Assembly (NCBI RefSeq): GCF_002362315.1
Contig: NZ_MTZV01000006.1
Coordinates: forward strand, 620,001-684,000
Length of the DNA: 64,000 nt
From: Paraburkholderia acidicola
Lineage (GTDB): Bacteria; Pseudomonadota; Gammaproteobacteria; Burkholderiales; Burkholderiaceae
Direction of reading: 5' to 3'
The notes beneath the pieces are model-generated. The model ran no database searches and had not been told where the DNA came from. It saw nothing but the letters and a program-made list of their open reading frames with translations. The translations under genes were made by a program, and so were the position numbers. This document shows positions 35,962 through 44,352 of this stretch, piece after piece (position 1 is the first letter of the stretch; each line of letters begins with the position of its first letter).

Positions 35962-36786
35962 ATGTTCGTAGATGCACGCGTGGCCCACGGCCGCGCCAGG
36001 TTCGACCTGAACCGGTCTCCCCGGATGTTTTCTGAAGAGCGTCGCGGCGAAGTCAGCGCGATCATCACGACGTGTCTCGACAACTTCACCGGCACGCGCA
36101 ACCGGCGCAATCTGCTGCGGTTGCTCGAACGGCAGGTTGCGCCCAAGCTCGCGCGGCTCGGCATCGATCCCTATGTGGGCGTACTCGGTCAGATCGAAGG
36201 TTTGTTTGTGAACTTTTCGACGATGAGCGCCGAGCACGGACTGCGCGAATTCCAGTTGCAGGTCACCGTGCCGGAACTCGTGTTGCGCAGCTTCGCGTGC
36301 AGCGTGATCAAACCGCACGCCGTCGCGCGATGCATGCAGCGCAATGGCGTGATGTCGGTCGATGAGATCGGGACCGAAACCAGCGTGGCTTTCGTGCTGG
36401 CCCGCGTAATGCGCCCGCTCGCGCTGGCCGAGAAATGGCAACAGGTTGGCGTGCCGGGCATCAATGGATTGTTCGTCGGCGTCATGACCGATAACGACGA
36501 CATCTGCATGAACACCTACCTCAAGCCGGCGAGCAACGACCGCGCCTCGCGCTGGAGCGGCTTTGCCGGACTCTTCGCCGCGATGCCCAGCTGGAGCGCA
36601 GAGCAGATCCGGCAAGGAAGCGATTTGCTGCAATGGACGGTCAACCATATCGTTGCCTTGCGAAAAACCGCATCTTTCGTCGAGCGTTTTCCGTTTCTGC
36701 TCGAGCCCTACCACAGTACCGATGATCCGCTTGACACGACCTGGAACGCTGCCCGCGCGAGTGCGCGGACGGAATCCGGCTCCTGA
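35962..36786 (+). CDS. Protein of unknown function
   Basis: 274 residues, no signal peptide and no membrane helix. The middle contains well-structured segments (NRRNLLRLLERQVAPKLARLG, LREFQLQVTVPELVLRSFACS, HAVARCMQRNGVM). I do not recognise the family. The ATG is preceded by AGGA at 6 bp and codon use matches real genes. It is divergent from the transposase/Phd-like gene, with a 202-bp spacer, so the two may share regulation. Confidence 0.65.
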   Translation: MFVDARVAHGRARFDLNRSPRMFSEERRGEVSAIITTCLDNFTGTRNRRNLLRLLERQVAPKLARLGIDPYVGVLGQIEGLFVNFSTMSAEHGLREFQLQVTVPELVLRSFACSVIKPHAVARCMQRNGVMSVDEIGTETSVAFVLARVMRPLALAEKWQQVGVPGINGLFVGVMTDNDDICMNTYLKPASNDRASRWSGFAGLFAAMPSWSAEQIRQGSDLLQWTVNHIVALRKTASFVERFPFLLEPYHSTDDPLDTTWNAARASARTESGS

Positions 36787-36934
36787 TAGCACCGGCTTAA
36801 AAGTGCCGGACACTACGACGATCCGGCTCCCAGGCTACGTCACTTAAATTCGTCTCACATAAACTAGGTCGTACCGACTACGCTTAACCCGCATATTTTC
36901 TTTTGATGAGTTAGCGCATCGGCGCATCGCCCGT

Positions 36935-37300
36935 TCAATACGAGCGCACCCGGCCCTCGCGTAGCGAGCGCGAACAGACACGGGGTTCTTTGTCGGTAAG
37001 TGGATGTGAATGGGTGCGGGCAGATCTGTCGCTACGTGCGTTGCGCTCGTTGCGGGCGAGCAACCCGAGCATCCGCCAGACCCATGCAACTTCGTGTGCG
37101 GCCCGCGCATGCTCCGCGCTTTGCGTTCGCCATGTCCGAAACGCCTTGAAGTCGGCCTCGCCCGCGTTGCCTGAACGCAGCCAGAGCAGCCAGCGGATAG
37201 CGCTCTCGCGAATCTCCTCGCGTGTTTCCGCGCGGATGTCCTCGACGGTCGATTGCGCGTCGAAGCAGGCCGGCCCGGGCCGTGAAGCTTTCGTCGTCAT
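36935..37300 (-). CDS. Orphan FecR N-terminal domain protein (DUF4880)
   Basis: 121 residues. Positions about 20-70 match the cytoplasmic anti-sigma part of FecR proteins (ESAIRWLLWLRSGNAGEADFKAFRTWRTQSAEHARA). The membrane helix, FecR beta domain and C-terminal domain are absent; the rest is short, basic and probably unstructured. The ATG at 37300 has a perfect GGAGGCG site, so it is translated rather than a random remnant. It lies 308 bp downstream of the full FecR gene on the same strand. It could be a soluble sigma-binding protein or a truncated duplicate. Confidence 0.7.
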   Translation of the reverse strand: MTTKASRPGPACFDAQSTVEDIRAETREEIRESAIRWLLWLRSGNAGEADFKAFRTWRTQSAEHARAAHEVAWVWRMLGLLARNERNARSDRSARTHSHPLTDKEPRVCSRSLREGRVRSY

Positions 37301-37608
37301 TACGCCTCCGTCTGGAGCAACGGACGCCCTCGCATCCCGTATCGAATCCACGACGTCGCCACGTTTTGCATTGCCGTGACATATGCGAACGTGGCGTATG
37401 CCGGCCGCATATCGTAGCGGCTACATCGTCGGCTCTCGTATACAAGTCGTATGGAGCGGGCGTAACCCGCAGATATAACGGACGCAGCGGCTGCAAGTGC
37501 AGCGCTCGGCGGAGCCTTTGCCGTTGCGCGGATCGGATGAAACGCTGGTGGGTAAGGCGGCGAGTATGCGGCTGGTATAACGCCGCCGTCACCGCCATTG
37601 AAAACGAA
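37301..37608. other. Spacer between FecR and the orphan FecR N-domain gene
   Basis: About 310 bp with no supported gene. Any promoter for the orphan DUF4880 gene should be here. I find no convincing hairpin or direct repeat. Confidence 0.35.
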
Positions 37609-38616
37609 TTAGCTCAGCAAGACGATCTTGCCGGGCAACTTCGTCACATGCGCGCCGTAGAGCCGGCCGAGCATGTCGATCACATCGTCGAGCCGCGTGA
37701 TCGGGAACTGCGCCTGCAGACGATTCTCGCCCAGCGCCGCGTTTCGAAGGATGACCTTCCCCGACCGATAGCGATTGATTTCGTCGACGACTTCGGAAAC
37801 CGGCACGCCGTTGAAAACGAGCACACCGCGACGCCACGCGATCACGGCACCAGGATCGACACGCGACACGGGACGCACCGCGCGATCGTCGTAGACCACC
37901 TGCTCGTCAGCGGCGAGCATCACGCGTCCGCGCGGATGATCGAGTGCAACCGAACCCGAAATGCAGGTGACGCACACCTCGTCGCCCGTGCGTCGCACGT
38001 TGAAGCGCGCGACCTGCGCCTGCATCCGGCCCGGCCCCGCTACGACAGTGACCAGTCGCGCGGGCTCGGCCCGCGTCGGCGACGCCGCGACCGCATTGAT
38101 TTCCGCTTCGCCAGCCAGCAGTTCTACGCCGCGCGTGGCCGTGCTCACGGGCAGCACATCGAGTCGCGTCTGCGTGTTCATCTCGACCGTCACGCGCTCC
38201 GACAGCGTCACGCGACGCTGCTCGCCCGTGCCGGTCCGGTAATCCGACGAGAGATCGGTCACCGCGGGCCACAGGTTCATCGGCGGACGAAGCGCGAGCC
38301 ACGAAGCGCCGGCTGCCACAGCAAAACCGACGAATGCACGTCGGCCAGTGCGGATCGCGACGGTGCGGTCTGGCTCGCCTGTCCACGCGGTGCCGGCCGC
38401 CCGCTCTTCGCGTGCCACTTCCGCCGCCGCGGTGCCGAGTGCGCCCCATGTATCGCGCAGCAAACCCGCCGCCTGCGGATGCTCGACACACCATTGCTGG
38501 AAGGCCGCGGCATCCGCAGGGCTCACGTTCTTTTCCGAGCGCAAGCGCAACAGCCACGCGCTCCCTTCATCGAGCGCGTGGCTAGCTGCAGAATCGACCT
38601 CGGCTTTCCTCATCAT
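37609..38616 (-). CDS. FecR-family anti-sigma / sigma-regulator
   Basis: 335 residues. A cytoplasmic DUF4880 region (about 10-65, SAWLLRLRSEKNVSPADAAAFQQWC) leads to a membrane helix (AFVGFAVAAGASWLAL). The periplasmic FecR domain follows (TGTGEQRRVTLSERVTVEMNTQTRL, GDEVCVTCISGSV), then a C-terminal DUF4974-like domain (FNGVPVSEVVDEINRY). FecR proteins receive a signal from an STN domain in the periplasm and control a partner ECF sigma factor. The start is the ATG at 38616 or 38613, 7 bp after the sigma stop codon, so the two are co-translated. Confidence 0.9.
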   Translation of the reverse strand: MMRKAEVDSAASHALDEGSAWLLRLRSEKNVSPADAAAFQQWCVEHPQAAGLLRDTWGALGTAAAEVAREERAAGTAWTGEPDRTVAIRTGRRAFVGFAVAAGASWLALRPPMNLWPAVTDLSSDYRTGTGEQRRVTLSERVTVEMNTQTRLDVLPVSTATRGVELLAGEAEINAVAASPTRAEPARLVTVVAGPGRMQAQVARFNVRRTGDEVCVTCISGSVALDHPRGRVMLAADEQVVYDDRAVRPVSRVDPGAVIAWRRGVLVFNGVPVSEVVDEINRYRSGKVILRNAALGENRLQAQFPITRLDDVIDMLGRLYGAHVTKLPGKIVLLS

Positions 38617-38623
38617 CAGATGC

Positions 38624-39172
38624 TCAAAATTTGCGTGGTCCGCTTCTCGAATCCGGGAGCGACTCACCCGGGTCCTGCATACGCTGTAGACAATACTTCA
38701 TCGCAGCACTGAGCTCGCTTTCCACGAGACGCAGCGAAATGCCGAAACGCTCGGCAATCTCGCGATTCAACTGCCCGTCCACGCGCGCCGCAAGCAGAAT
38801 CGCCCGGCGGCGCGGCGTCAGGCCACGCAGCACTTCCTTCAGATCGTCCACCTTGCGTCGCGCGGCGACGATGCGCTCGGGGTCGGCCAGCTCGTCATGC
38901 TGTTCGAACTGCGGGTCGGCGTCGTCTTCGTGTGTATGACGACGTTCGCGGCGATGCTGATCGATGGCGACGTTGTTCGCCATGCCGAGAATATACGCGT
39001 CGGCGTTCGCCACCTGCGTGGAAACGTTCGCACTTTCCAGACGCAGCCACGTTTCGTGCAGCGCATCGGCGGCGCCGTCCTTCGACCCGGTCACGCGTTC
39101 GAGCCGCCTGACCAGGTACGTGTAGCGCGACGCCAGGATATGCCTGAGCTGGGAACGACTGGTATCGGACAT
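38624..39172 (-). CDS. ECF sigma factor (FecI-like)
   Basis: 182 residues with sigma region 2 (ADALHETWLRLES, DAYILGMANNVAIDQHRRERR) and region 4 (LRGLTPRRRAILLAARVDGQLNREIAERFGIS, a helix-turn-helix). It is of the iron-starvation/FecI type and is paired directly with FecR. Its stop codon lies 7 bp from the FecR start and its start 6 bp after the STN gene. No TonB-dependent receptor gene, the usual regulon head, is adjacent. Its likely targets in the window are the TpsB array or the exoprotein gene (inference). Confidence 0.9.
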   Translation of the reverse strand: MSDTSRSQLRHILASRYTYLVRRLERVTGSKDGAADALHETWLRLESANVSTQVANADAYILGMANNVAIDQHRRERRHTHEDDADPQFEQHDELADPERIVAARRKVDDLKEVLRGLTPRRRAILLAARVDGQLNREIAERFGISLRLVESELSAAMKYCLQRMQDPGESLPDSRSGPRKF

Positions 39173-39178
39173 GACCGG

Positions 39179-39913
39179 CTAGTTCCCCGCGCCGGTTTGT
39201 GGACAACGGATATGCACGCGGCTATCCACGGGCCGCAGCCAGATCGTGACGGGCTGCGGCAAGTCGCGCGGCGGCGCCGAATCGAGTTTCAGCGCGCGCA
39301 TGGCACGCACGATTACAGCGTCGCGAGACGCAAGGCCACTCGATGCCACCATATTGACCGCCACCACCGCCCCCCTGTTGTCAATACGTAGCTGTGCAAT
39401 GAGCCGATAGTTGCCCGGCACAGCCGCTGGCTGCGCGCACAACGCATCGGTTAGACGCGCCTGCAGCAGTCCCGCGTAATTCCGTTGTTCCTCGTTCGCA
39501 CCGATCCCATCGTCCGGTTGCACAGCGCTCGTCGCCGCGCTGTCGGCGACGGGTGCTGCCGGTTCGGCTGGCTGCATCGCGATGATCGCCTCGTCCGGAC
39601 CCATGAATTCCGCGTGCAGTCCCGTGCTCACCAGCATCTGCTCCAGCGCATCGCGCGGTGCGAAGTCGCCGGTCACCGCTGCACTCGTGCGCCCTTCCAG
39701 CAGCGGAGCGGGTGCGAGCACAACCAGTTCCGTCAGGTGCGCGAAAGCCTGCAATGCCTGAGCCAGAGGTTGGGCGGGCAGATCGAAATGCACCGCGGAC
39801 GGATGACTGTCCGGCTTCCCTTCCTGTGCTTCGGCGCAGCGTGTGGTCAAGACGGTAAACAACAGGCATGCGATTAGCGCCAGGACGCCGTTCGGCGTCC
39901 ATGAACGTCTCAT
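39179..39913 (-). CDS. STN-domain protein with a TonB-C-like C-terminus
   Basis: 244 residues. A signal peptide (VLALIACLLFTVLTTRCAEAQ) precedes an STN domain (about 40-110, VHFDLPAQPLAQALQAFAHLTELVVL, GDFAPRDALEQMLVSTGLHAEF), as found at the N-terminus of TonB-dependent transducers and secretins. A linker leads to a C-terminal domain resembling TonB-C (YRLIAQLRIDNRGAVVAVNMVASSG, TIWLRPV). There is no barrel and no secretin domain. It is the first gene of the sigma/FecR unit, so it may relay a periplasmic signal without an outer-membrane receptor. The architecture is clear and the role is inferred. Confidence 0.82.
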   Translation of the reverse strand: MRRSWTPNGVLALIACLLFTVLTTRCAEAQEGKPDSHPSAVHFDLPAQPLAQALQAFAHLTELVVLAPAPLLEGRTSAAVTGDFAPRDALEQMLVSTGLHAEFMGPDEAIIAMQPAEPAAPVADSAATSAVQPDDGIGANEEQRNYAGLLQARLTDALCAQPAAVPGNYRLIAQLRIDNRGAVVAVNMVASSGLASRDAVIVRAMRALKLDSAPPRDLPQPVTIWLRPVDSRVHIRCPQTGAGN

Positions 39914-40092
39914 GAGTCAATCGTCGGATAGTGAGGCTGCGAGGCTACGCCCTGCCGGATGGCACCGCCCCGGTGAAATGGCGCCAGTCAGAAGCGAACG
40001 TCCAACAATAGGAAAAGACTGTGACAGCCTAGTGACGTAGAGGCGAGGAGGTGCTTTAAAAAACGGTAGATGCTGCTGGCGCTTGCGCTGTG

Positions 40093-40590
40093 TTATGGCG
40101 TTCGTACGATGAAATTACCGATGCCTGTGCCGACTACGAGCACTTGTGTTGAACCCGACGACAGCGCGATCGTGACCGGTACCTCCATGCTCTCGGTGCC
40201 GAGCACCACGCGTGAGACCGCTGCGCCGTCCGTGTAGCGGATCGATACGGCCGTTACTTCGGCGCCCCAGCGATGCGGTTTAAAAAGGTCGTCGGTCATC
40301 GGTTGCCATTTGCCGTCTTCGGCGCGCTGGGCGAAACGATAACCGCCGCCCATCGGTTGCCAGGAAACCGGCGCGGAGCGGACCTGGGCTTCGTCGCCGG
40401 CCGATTCGAGCAGGCTGGCGAGGCGCTGTGCTTCCTCGGTGAGATCGGTGCGGCGGTTTCTCGACGGCATCAGCGTGACGACGGCGATGAGCATTCCGAC
40501 GATCAGGAGCACCACCATCATTTCCAGTAGCGTGAAGCCGGATTGCTGGTTGCGGCGGGTCCTCTCGCTTGTGGGCGTTGGGTTTTGCAT
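40093..40590 (-). CDS. gspH: Type II secretion pseudopilin GspH-like
   Basis: 165 residues. A type IV prepilin signal with Glu at +5 (QQSG then FTLLEMMVVLLIVGMLIAVV) is followed by a small GspH-type periplasmic domain (EEAQRLASLLESAGDEAQVR, SWQPMGGGYRF). The ATG overlaps the gspF stop codon as TGATG, which fixes the start and indicates coupling. The open frame continues far upstream inside gspF and is not coding there. It is a minor pseudopilin of a type II-like assembly. Confidence 0.85.
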   Translation of the reverse strand: MQNPTPTSERTRRNQQSGFTLLEMMVVLLIVGMLIAVVTLMPSRNRRTDLTEEAQRLASLLESAGDEAQVRSAPVSWQPMGGGYRFAQRAEDGKWQPMTDDLFKPHRWGAEVTAVSIRYTDGAAVSRVVLGTESMEVPVTIALSSGSTQVLVVGTGIGNFIVRTP

Positions 40591-41807
40591 CACTGAACCA
40601 TGCTGTTGAGTTCGATGATCGGCATCATCACTGCCAGCACGATGACTAGCACGACGCCGCCCATCGCCAGGATGAGGAGCGGCTCTAGCAGGCTCGTGAG
40701 GAACATCGTGCGGCGTTCGAGTTCGCGTGATTCGCCGTCGGAGGCGCGGTCGAGCATCGTCGTTACGTCGCCGGTTGCTTCGCCTGAGCGGATCAGGTGG
40801 ACGAGTACCGGCGGAAACGTTTTCGTGTGGCCGAGTGCGCGGGAGAGCGATGTGCCTTCGCGGACTCGTACGATTGCGTCGTCGATGTTGCCGCTCATTG
40901 CGCGGTTGCTTAGCGTCTCGCCTGCGGCTTGCAACGCGCGCAGGATCGGCACGCCCGCTGCCGTCAGGATGCCGAGTGTGCTGGCGAAGCGCACGGTGTT
41001 GTAGCCGCGGACGATCTTGCCTGCGAGCGGTGCGGTGAGCAGCCATTGATCGAACGCTAGCCGTGGGCGTGGTTGTGACAGTATCTTGCGCACCACCCAT
41101 GCTGTCACCGCGACGCCTGCGAGTGCGGCCCACCACCAGTGCCGTACAAAGCCTGACAGCGCAAGCATCATCACTGTGAGGAGCGGTAGTTGCTGTTTGG
41201 TACTCGAAAACACGTTCGCCACCTGCGGCACCACATAGCTGAGCAGGAACGTGACGATGCCGAACGCGATCATCGTGACGACCGCGGGATAGGTGAACGC
41301 GAGCAGGATCTTCTGCCTCAGTGCGTTGCTCTGTTCGATGTAGTCCGCGAGCCGCGACAGCACGAGACCCAGCTTGCCAGTGTGCTCGCCTGCTGCGACG
41401 AGCGCGCGGTAGATGTCGGGGAAATCGCGTGGATGCTGTGCGAGTGCGTTCGCAAACGAATGGCCGCCCACTACTTCGGCGCGAATCGATGCCATCAGCT
41501 CGCGGACGTAGTCGCGCTCCGCCTGGTCGCTGAGGACCGAAAGCGCTTCGTCTAGCGGTAGACCTGCGATCAGCAGACTCGCGAGCTGTCGCGTGACGAT
41601 GGCCTGTTCACGCTGCGAGAGTTTCTTGCCGAGCGCCAGACGCTGGCTGCGCTCGCCGTGCAGACGCGATGCGGCTAGCTCGACGACGATCGGCGTCAAT
41701 CCTTGCGCGCGCAACTGACCGCGGCCGGCTCGCGCACTGTCGGCCTCAAGTACGCCTCGCAGCATCTTGCCCGTGGGGTTGACTGCTTCGTAGCGAAACG
41801 CCGACAT
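40590..41807 (-). CDS. gspF: Type II secretion inner-membrane platform protein GspF
   Basis: 405 residues with the two repeated GspF cytoplasmic domains (about 70-195 and 275-395, each ending before a membrane helix) and three transmembrane segments. Signatures include FRYEAVNPTGKMLRG at the start, ALAQHPRDFPDIYRALVAAGEHTG and LIRSGEATGDVTTMLDRA. It organises the pseudopilus ATPase at the inner membrane. Only GspH is encoded with it; the ATPase GspE and secretin GspD are not in the window. It diverges from the PstS-like gene at 42416 across a 608-bp repeat-bearing spacer. Confidence 0.9.
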   Translation of the reverse strand: MSAFRYEAVNPTGKMLRGVLEADSARAGRGQLRAQGLTPIVVELAASRLHGERSQRLALGKKLSQREQAIVTRQLASLLIAGLPLDEALSVLSDQAERDYVRELMASIRAEVVGGHSFANALAQHPRDFPDIYRALVAAGEHTGKLGLVLSRLADYIEQSNALRQKILLAFTYPAVVTMIAFGIVTFLLSYVVPQVANVFSSTKQQLPLLTVMMLALSGFVRHWWWAALAGVAVTAWVVRKILSQPRPRLAFDQWLLTAPLAGKIVRGYNTVRFASTLGILTAAGVPILRALQAAGETLSNRAMSGNIDDAIVRVREGTSLSRALGHTKTFPPVLVHLIRSGEATGDVTTMLDRASDGESRELERRTMFLTSLLEPLLILAMGGVVLVIVLAVMMPIIELNSMVQ

Positions 41808-42415
41808 CTCTTTAGCCTCCCGTCACGTGGGTCACTTACGTTTTAGCGTTCTAGCGGTGGGCCAAGACTAAGCAGCGAAGTGGATCAGAATTGTGACGAA
41901 TGTTGAGCAACATTTTTTGCGGGCGTTCAGTAAATCGAAAATTGGGCTTGCTTTATTCAATAAGATGCAACGCTCGTATATTTAAACATCTGCATATCGA
42001 CATTCTCAATTTGCTAATCGATCCCATTTCTTGAGAACAGATCGGTTAATTCAAGAATGATTACGATTATCACAGTTCGATAGAAATGGTCCGTAACATT
42101 TGCCATCAAATTGACTCTGAAACGAAGTTCTGAAAACCTTGTACGTAGTCGATTTTAGCTACCTTCCTTGCTGGTGGCGGCTCTCACCTGTGCGCGATTT
42201 ACCCCTCTTTCATTTTGAAATTTATCAACCTGCAACGATTACCGCCACTGAACACTGATTCAAATCGAAGCACCAAAATGTTCCGATTTATTGCTATTAA
42301 AAATTCATAATCCCTTTCCAAATCTCACCTAGAGTAATTCAGCGGTTAAGCCGGCATCCGGTCGCCGCGCTACAGGTAACAGAATTCCCATTTATCTTCG
42401 TTTAAGGACATTCAC
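41808..42415. promoter_or_regulatory. AT-rich regulatory spacer upstream of PstS-like copy 1
   Basis: 608 bp, strongly A+T-rich for this genome. It contains the near-palindrome AATGTTGAGCAACATT at 41899-41914. A motif of the form GTCCGTAACATTTGCCATCA lies at 42088-42110, and a degenerate second copy (TGTTCCGATTTATTGCTATT) at 42279-42301. A block close to the gene, with CCTTTCC and TAGAGTAAT, is shared with copy 2. All of these recur in the same order upstream of copy 2. It probably drives the PstS-like gene and perhaps gspF in the other direction. I find no convincing Pho box. Confidence 0.55.
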
Positions 42416-43750
42416 ATGAAATCCAGCAAGCGCAAGATCTGTCAGGTTCTGGCTCTTACTATTTCGAGTATTGGTGCGACGGCCGCGATGGCTGCCGGGC
42501 CGCTCGTGCAAGGTGGTGGTTCGTCGCTGGTTGCGCCGACGATTGGTGCCGTTGGCAAGACCGGTACCGAAATCGGCCTGTTCGGCACCAGCGAAGCAAC
42601 GTTTACGTATTACTCGGTCGGTTCGGGTGCCGGCCAGAACGCGTTCCTCAGCAACGCGCCGTCGTTCTTCGGTACGGGTGTCACGGGTACGGTCGATTTC
42701 GCGAACAGCGATGCCGCACTGACCACGGCGCAAGTCACGAACTACAACAACACTGGCCTCGGCTCCACACAGGGTCCGCTGATCGAGATTCCGTACATCG
42801 TCACGGCGATCACGATTCCGGTGATCAACGCACCGGCTGTCACGAGCACGACCACGCCGCAAACGACGCCGGGTCAGACTCACAGCATCTCGCTGAACGA
42901 CAACGACCTCTGCGGCATCTTCTCGGGCAAGATCACGAACTGGGACGCCGTCATCAATCCCGAAACCAACTCGGTCTACACCACGACGAGCAAGCCGATT
43001 ACGGTGGTCTACCGGGCTGATAGCAGCGGCACGAGCGAACTGCTGACGCGCCATCTGCACGCTGTCTGCACGACGGCAAACACGGCAACTGGCGTTACGT
43101 TCATCGATTCGCTGACGTTCGCCAATACGACCGCATTCCCGTCGGGCGTACCGGCAAACTTCGTGGGCGCAACCGGTAGCGGTGGCGTCCGCACGACTCT
43201 GCTTGCACTGCAAAGCTCGTCAGGTGCTCCGGCGGCAGCGGCCTACCTGAGCCCGGACTATGCGAACACGTTACTCGCACCGTCGAGCTCGTCCGCGTCG
43301 CCGGCACTCGCCGTGGCCAGCCTGCGTAACACGACCGATGGCAAGTACTACGCGCCGATCTACCAGAACGCCACGACCGCACTGGGTACGGTTAGCGCGC
43401 CGTCCAGCAGCACCACGGCCGCCGATCCGACCCAATGGGTACCCGTTTCGGGAGCTTTGGGCTCGCCTTACGCGAAACTCGCCAACCCGGCGGCCGGCTA
43501 CCCTGTTTCTGGTACGAGCCAGATCATCGTCAGCCAGTGCTACCTGAGCTCGACAGTTTCGAAGGCCGTTGTCGACTTCCTGACCGACCACTACACGAAC
43601 GCCAGCTTCGCATCCATCTTGCATGGCAACGGCTTCGATACCGTTCCGTCGAGCTTCAAGACGGCGATTATCGCGGACTTCCTGAGCAACACGAGCGGTT
43701 TCAACCTCAACATCGGCAACGCGACCGTCTGTGGTGGTGCAGGCCGCTAA
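42416..43750 (+). CDS. Secreted PstS-like phosphate-binding family protein (copy 1)
   Basis: 444 residues. A signal peptide is cleaved near AMA-AGP, then comes a periplasmic-binding-protein fold with PstS-type ligand motifs. GGGSSLVAP corresponds to the GAGxTFPAP of PstS. YYSVGSGAGQNAFL is the serine loop, VDFANSDAAL holds an Asp at 99, GIFSGKITNWD is present, and YRADSSGTSELLT is the SGT loop. It is longer than PstS (about 345) because of Ser/Thr/Ala-rich insertions. No pstC, pstA or pstB is near, so it is not an obvious ABC importer component. It may be secreted or surface-located, possibly through the adjacent Gsp machinery. The ATG has AAGGA upstream. Confidence 0.82.
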   Translation: MKSSKRKICQVLALTISSIGATAAMAAGPLVQGGGSSLVAPTIGAVGKTGTEIGLFGTSEATFTYYSVGSGAGQNAFLSNAPSFFGTGVTGTVDFANSDAALTTAQVTNYNNTGLGSTQGPLIEIPYIVTAITIPVINAPAVTSTTTPQTTPGQTHSISLNDNDLCGIFSGKITNWDAVINPETNSVYTTTSKPITVVYRADSSGTSELLTRHLHAVCTTANTATGVTFIDSLTFANTTAFPSGVPANFVGATGSGGVRTTLLALQSSSGAPAAAAYLSPDYANTLLAPSSSSASPALAVASLRNTTDGKYYAPIYQNATTALGTVSAPSSSTTAADPTQWVPVSGALGSPYAKLANPAAGYPVSGTSQIIVSQCYLSSTVSKAVVDFLTDHYTNASFASILHGNGFDTVPSSFKTAIIADFLSNTSGFNLNIGNATVCGGAGR

Positions 43751-43782
43751 TCTGTCTCAATCGTAGACCGCATATCTGTAAC

Positions 43783-43818
43783 ACCGCGACCTGGAGAACC
43801 GGGTCGCGGTTTTTTTTG
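43783..43818 (+). terminator. Intrinsic terminator of PstS-like copy 1
   Basis: CCGCGACC and GGTCGCGG form an 8-bp G+C-rich stem with a loop of about 10 nt, followed by eight T residues. It lies about 35 bp after the stop codon. Confidence 0.9.
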
Positions 43819-44352
43819 GGGAATGTTGAGCAACATTCATTACGGGTGTACTACACATCGAAAATTACGCACCTTTTATTAAATTTAGTTTGCGCTCGCA
43901 TAAAAATATCTACATATCGATATCCAAACAGCACAGCCGATCCGATTCCGCTTATTGGGAGCGAGCCGCTTAATGGCAGAACCGATTGATACTGTCAGGT
44001 CATGACAAGGATGGTCCGTAACATTCGCCATCAAATTGACGCAGAAATGGTGTGAGGATCTTACGAGGTACTACAGCTTTTGTTGCCCACGTGGTTCGTC
44101 ACAGTGCCTGAGGCGTCCTGACACGAGAGGAGCCTGGTACCGTCCTCCTTTCGCACCGATATCGCTTACATGCAGTGGTTGTCATTCCAACATGTGAGCT
44201 TAAATCAAAGAAAAAATGTTCCGTAGCATTCGCTATGAAAAATTCATAATTCCTTTCCAGATCTCACTTAGAGTAATCCGGCGGTCAACCCGGTATCTGG
44301 TCGCCGCTACAGGTAACAGATTTCCCTTTTATCTTCGTTTAAGGACATTCTA
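43819..44352. promoter_or_regulatory. AT-rich regulatory spacer upstream of PstS-like copy 2
   Basis: The region repeats the organisation of the copy 1 spacer. AATGTTGAGCAACATT lies at 43822-43837, the GTCCGTAACATTCGCCATCA motif at 44013-44035, its second form GTTCCGTAGCATTCGCTAT at 44217-44240, and the proximal CCTTTCC/TAGAGTAAT block just before the gene. A TGTCA-GGTCA-TGACA inverted repeat at 43993-44007 is present only here. Shared elements in a diverged background argue for regulatory function. Confidence 0.55.

Noticed and set aside
35760..36164. N-terminal extension of the transposase/Phd-like frame
   Set aside because: The extension is Arg/Ser-rich, does not resemble a transposase N-terminus and overlaps the divergent gene and its promoter.
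40591..41136. N-terminal extension of the gspH frame
   Set aside because: It lies entirely inside gspF in another frame. The prepilin signal and the TGATG overlap fix the start at 40590.
43993..44007. TGTCA-GGTCA-TGACA as a Pho box for the PstS-like gene
   Set aside because: The arrangement is inverted rather than direct, and it is missing upstream of copy 1, so it does not fit a Pho box.
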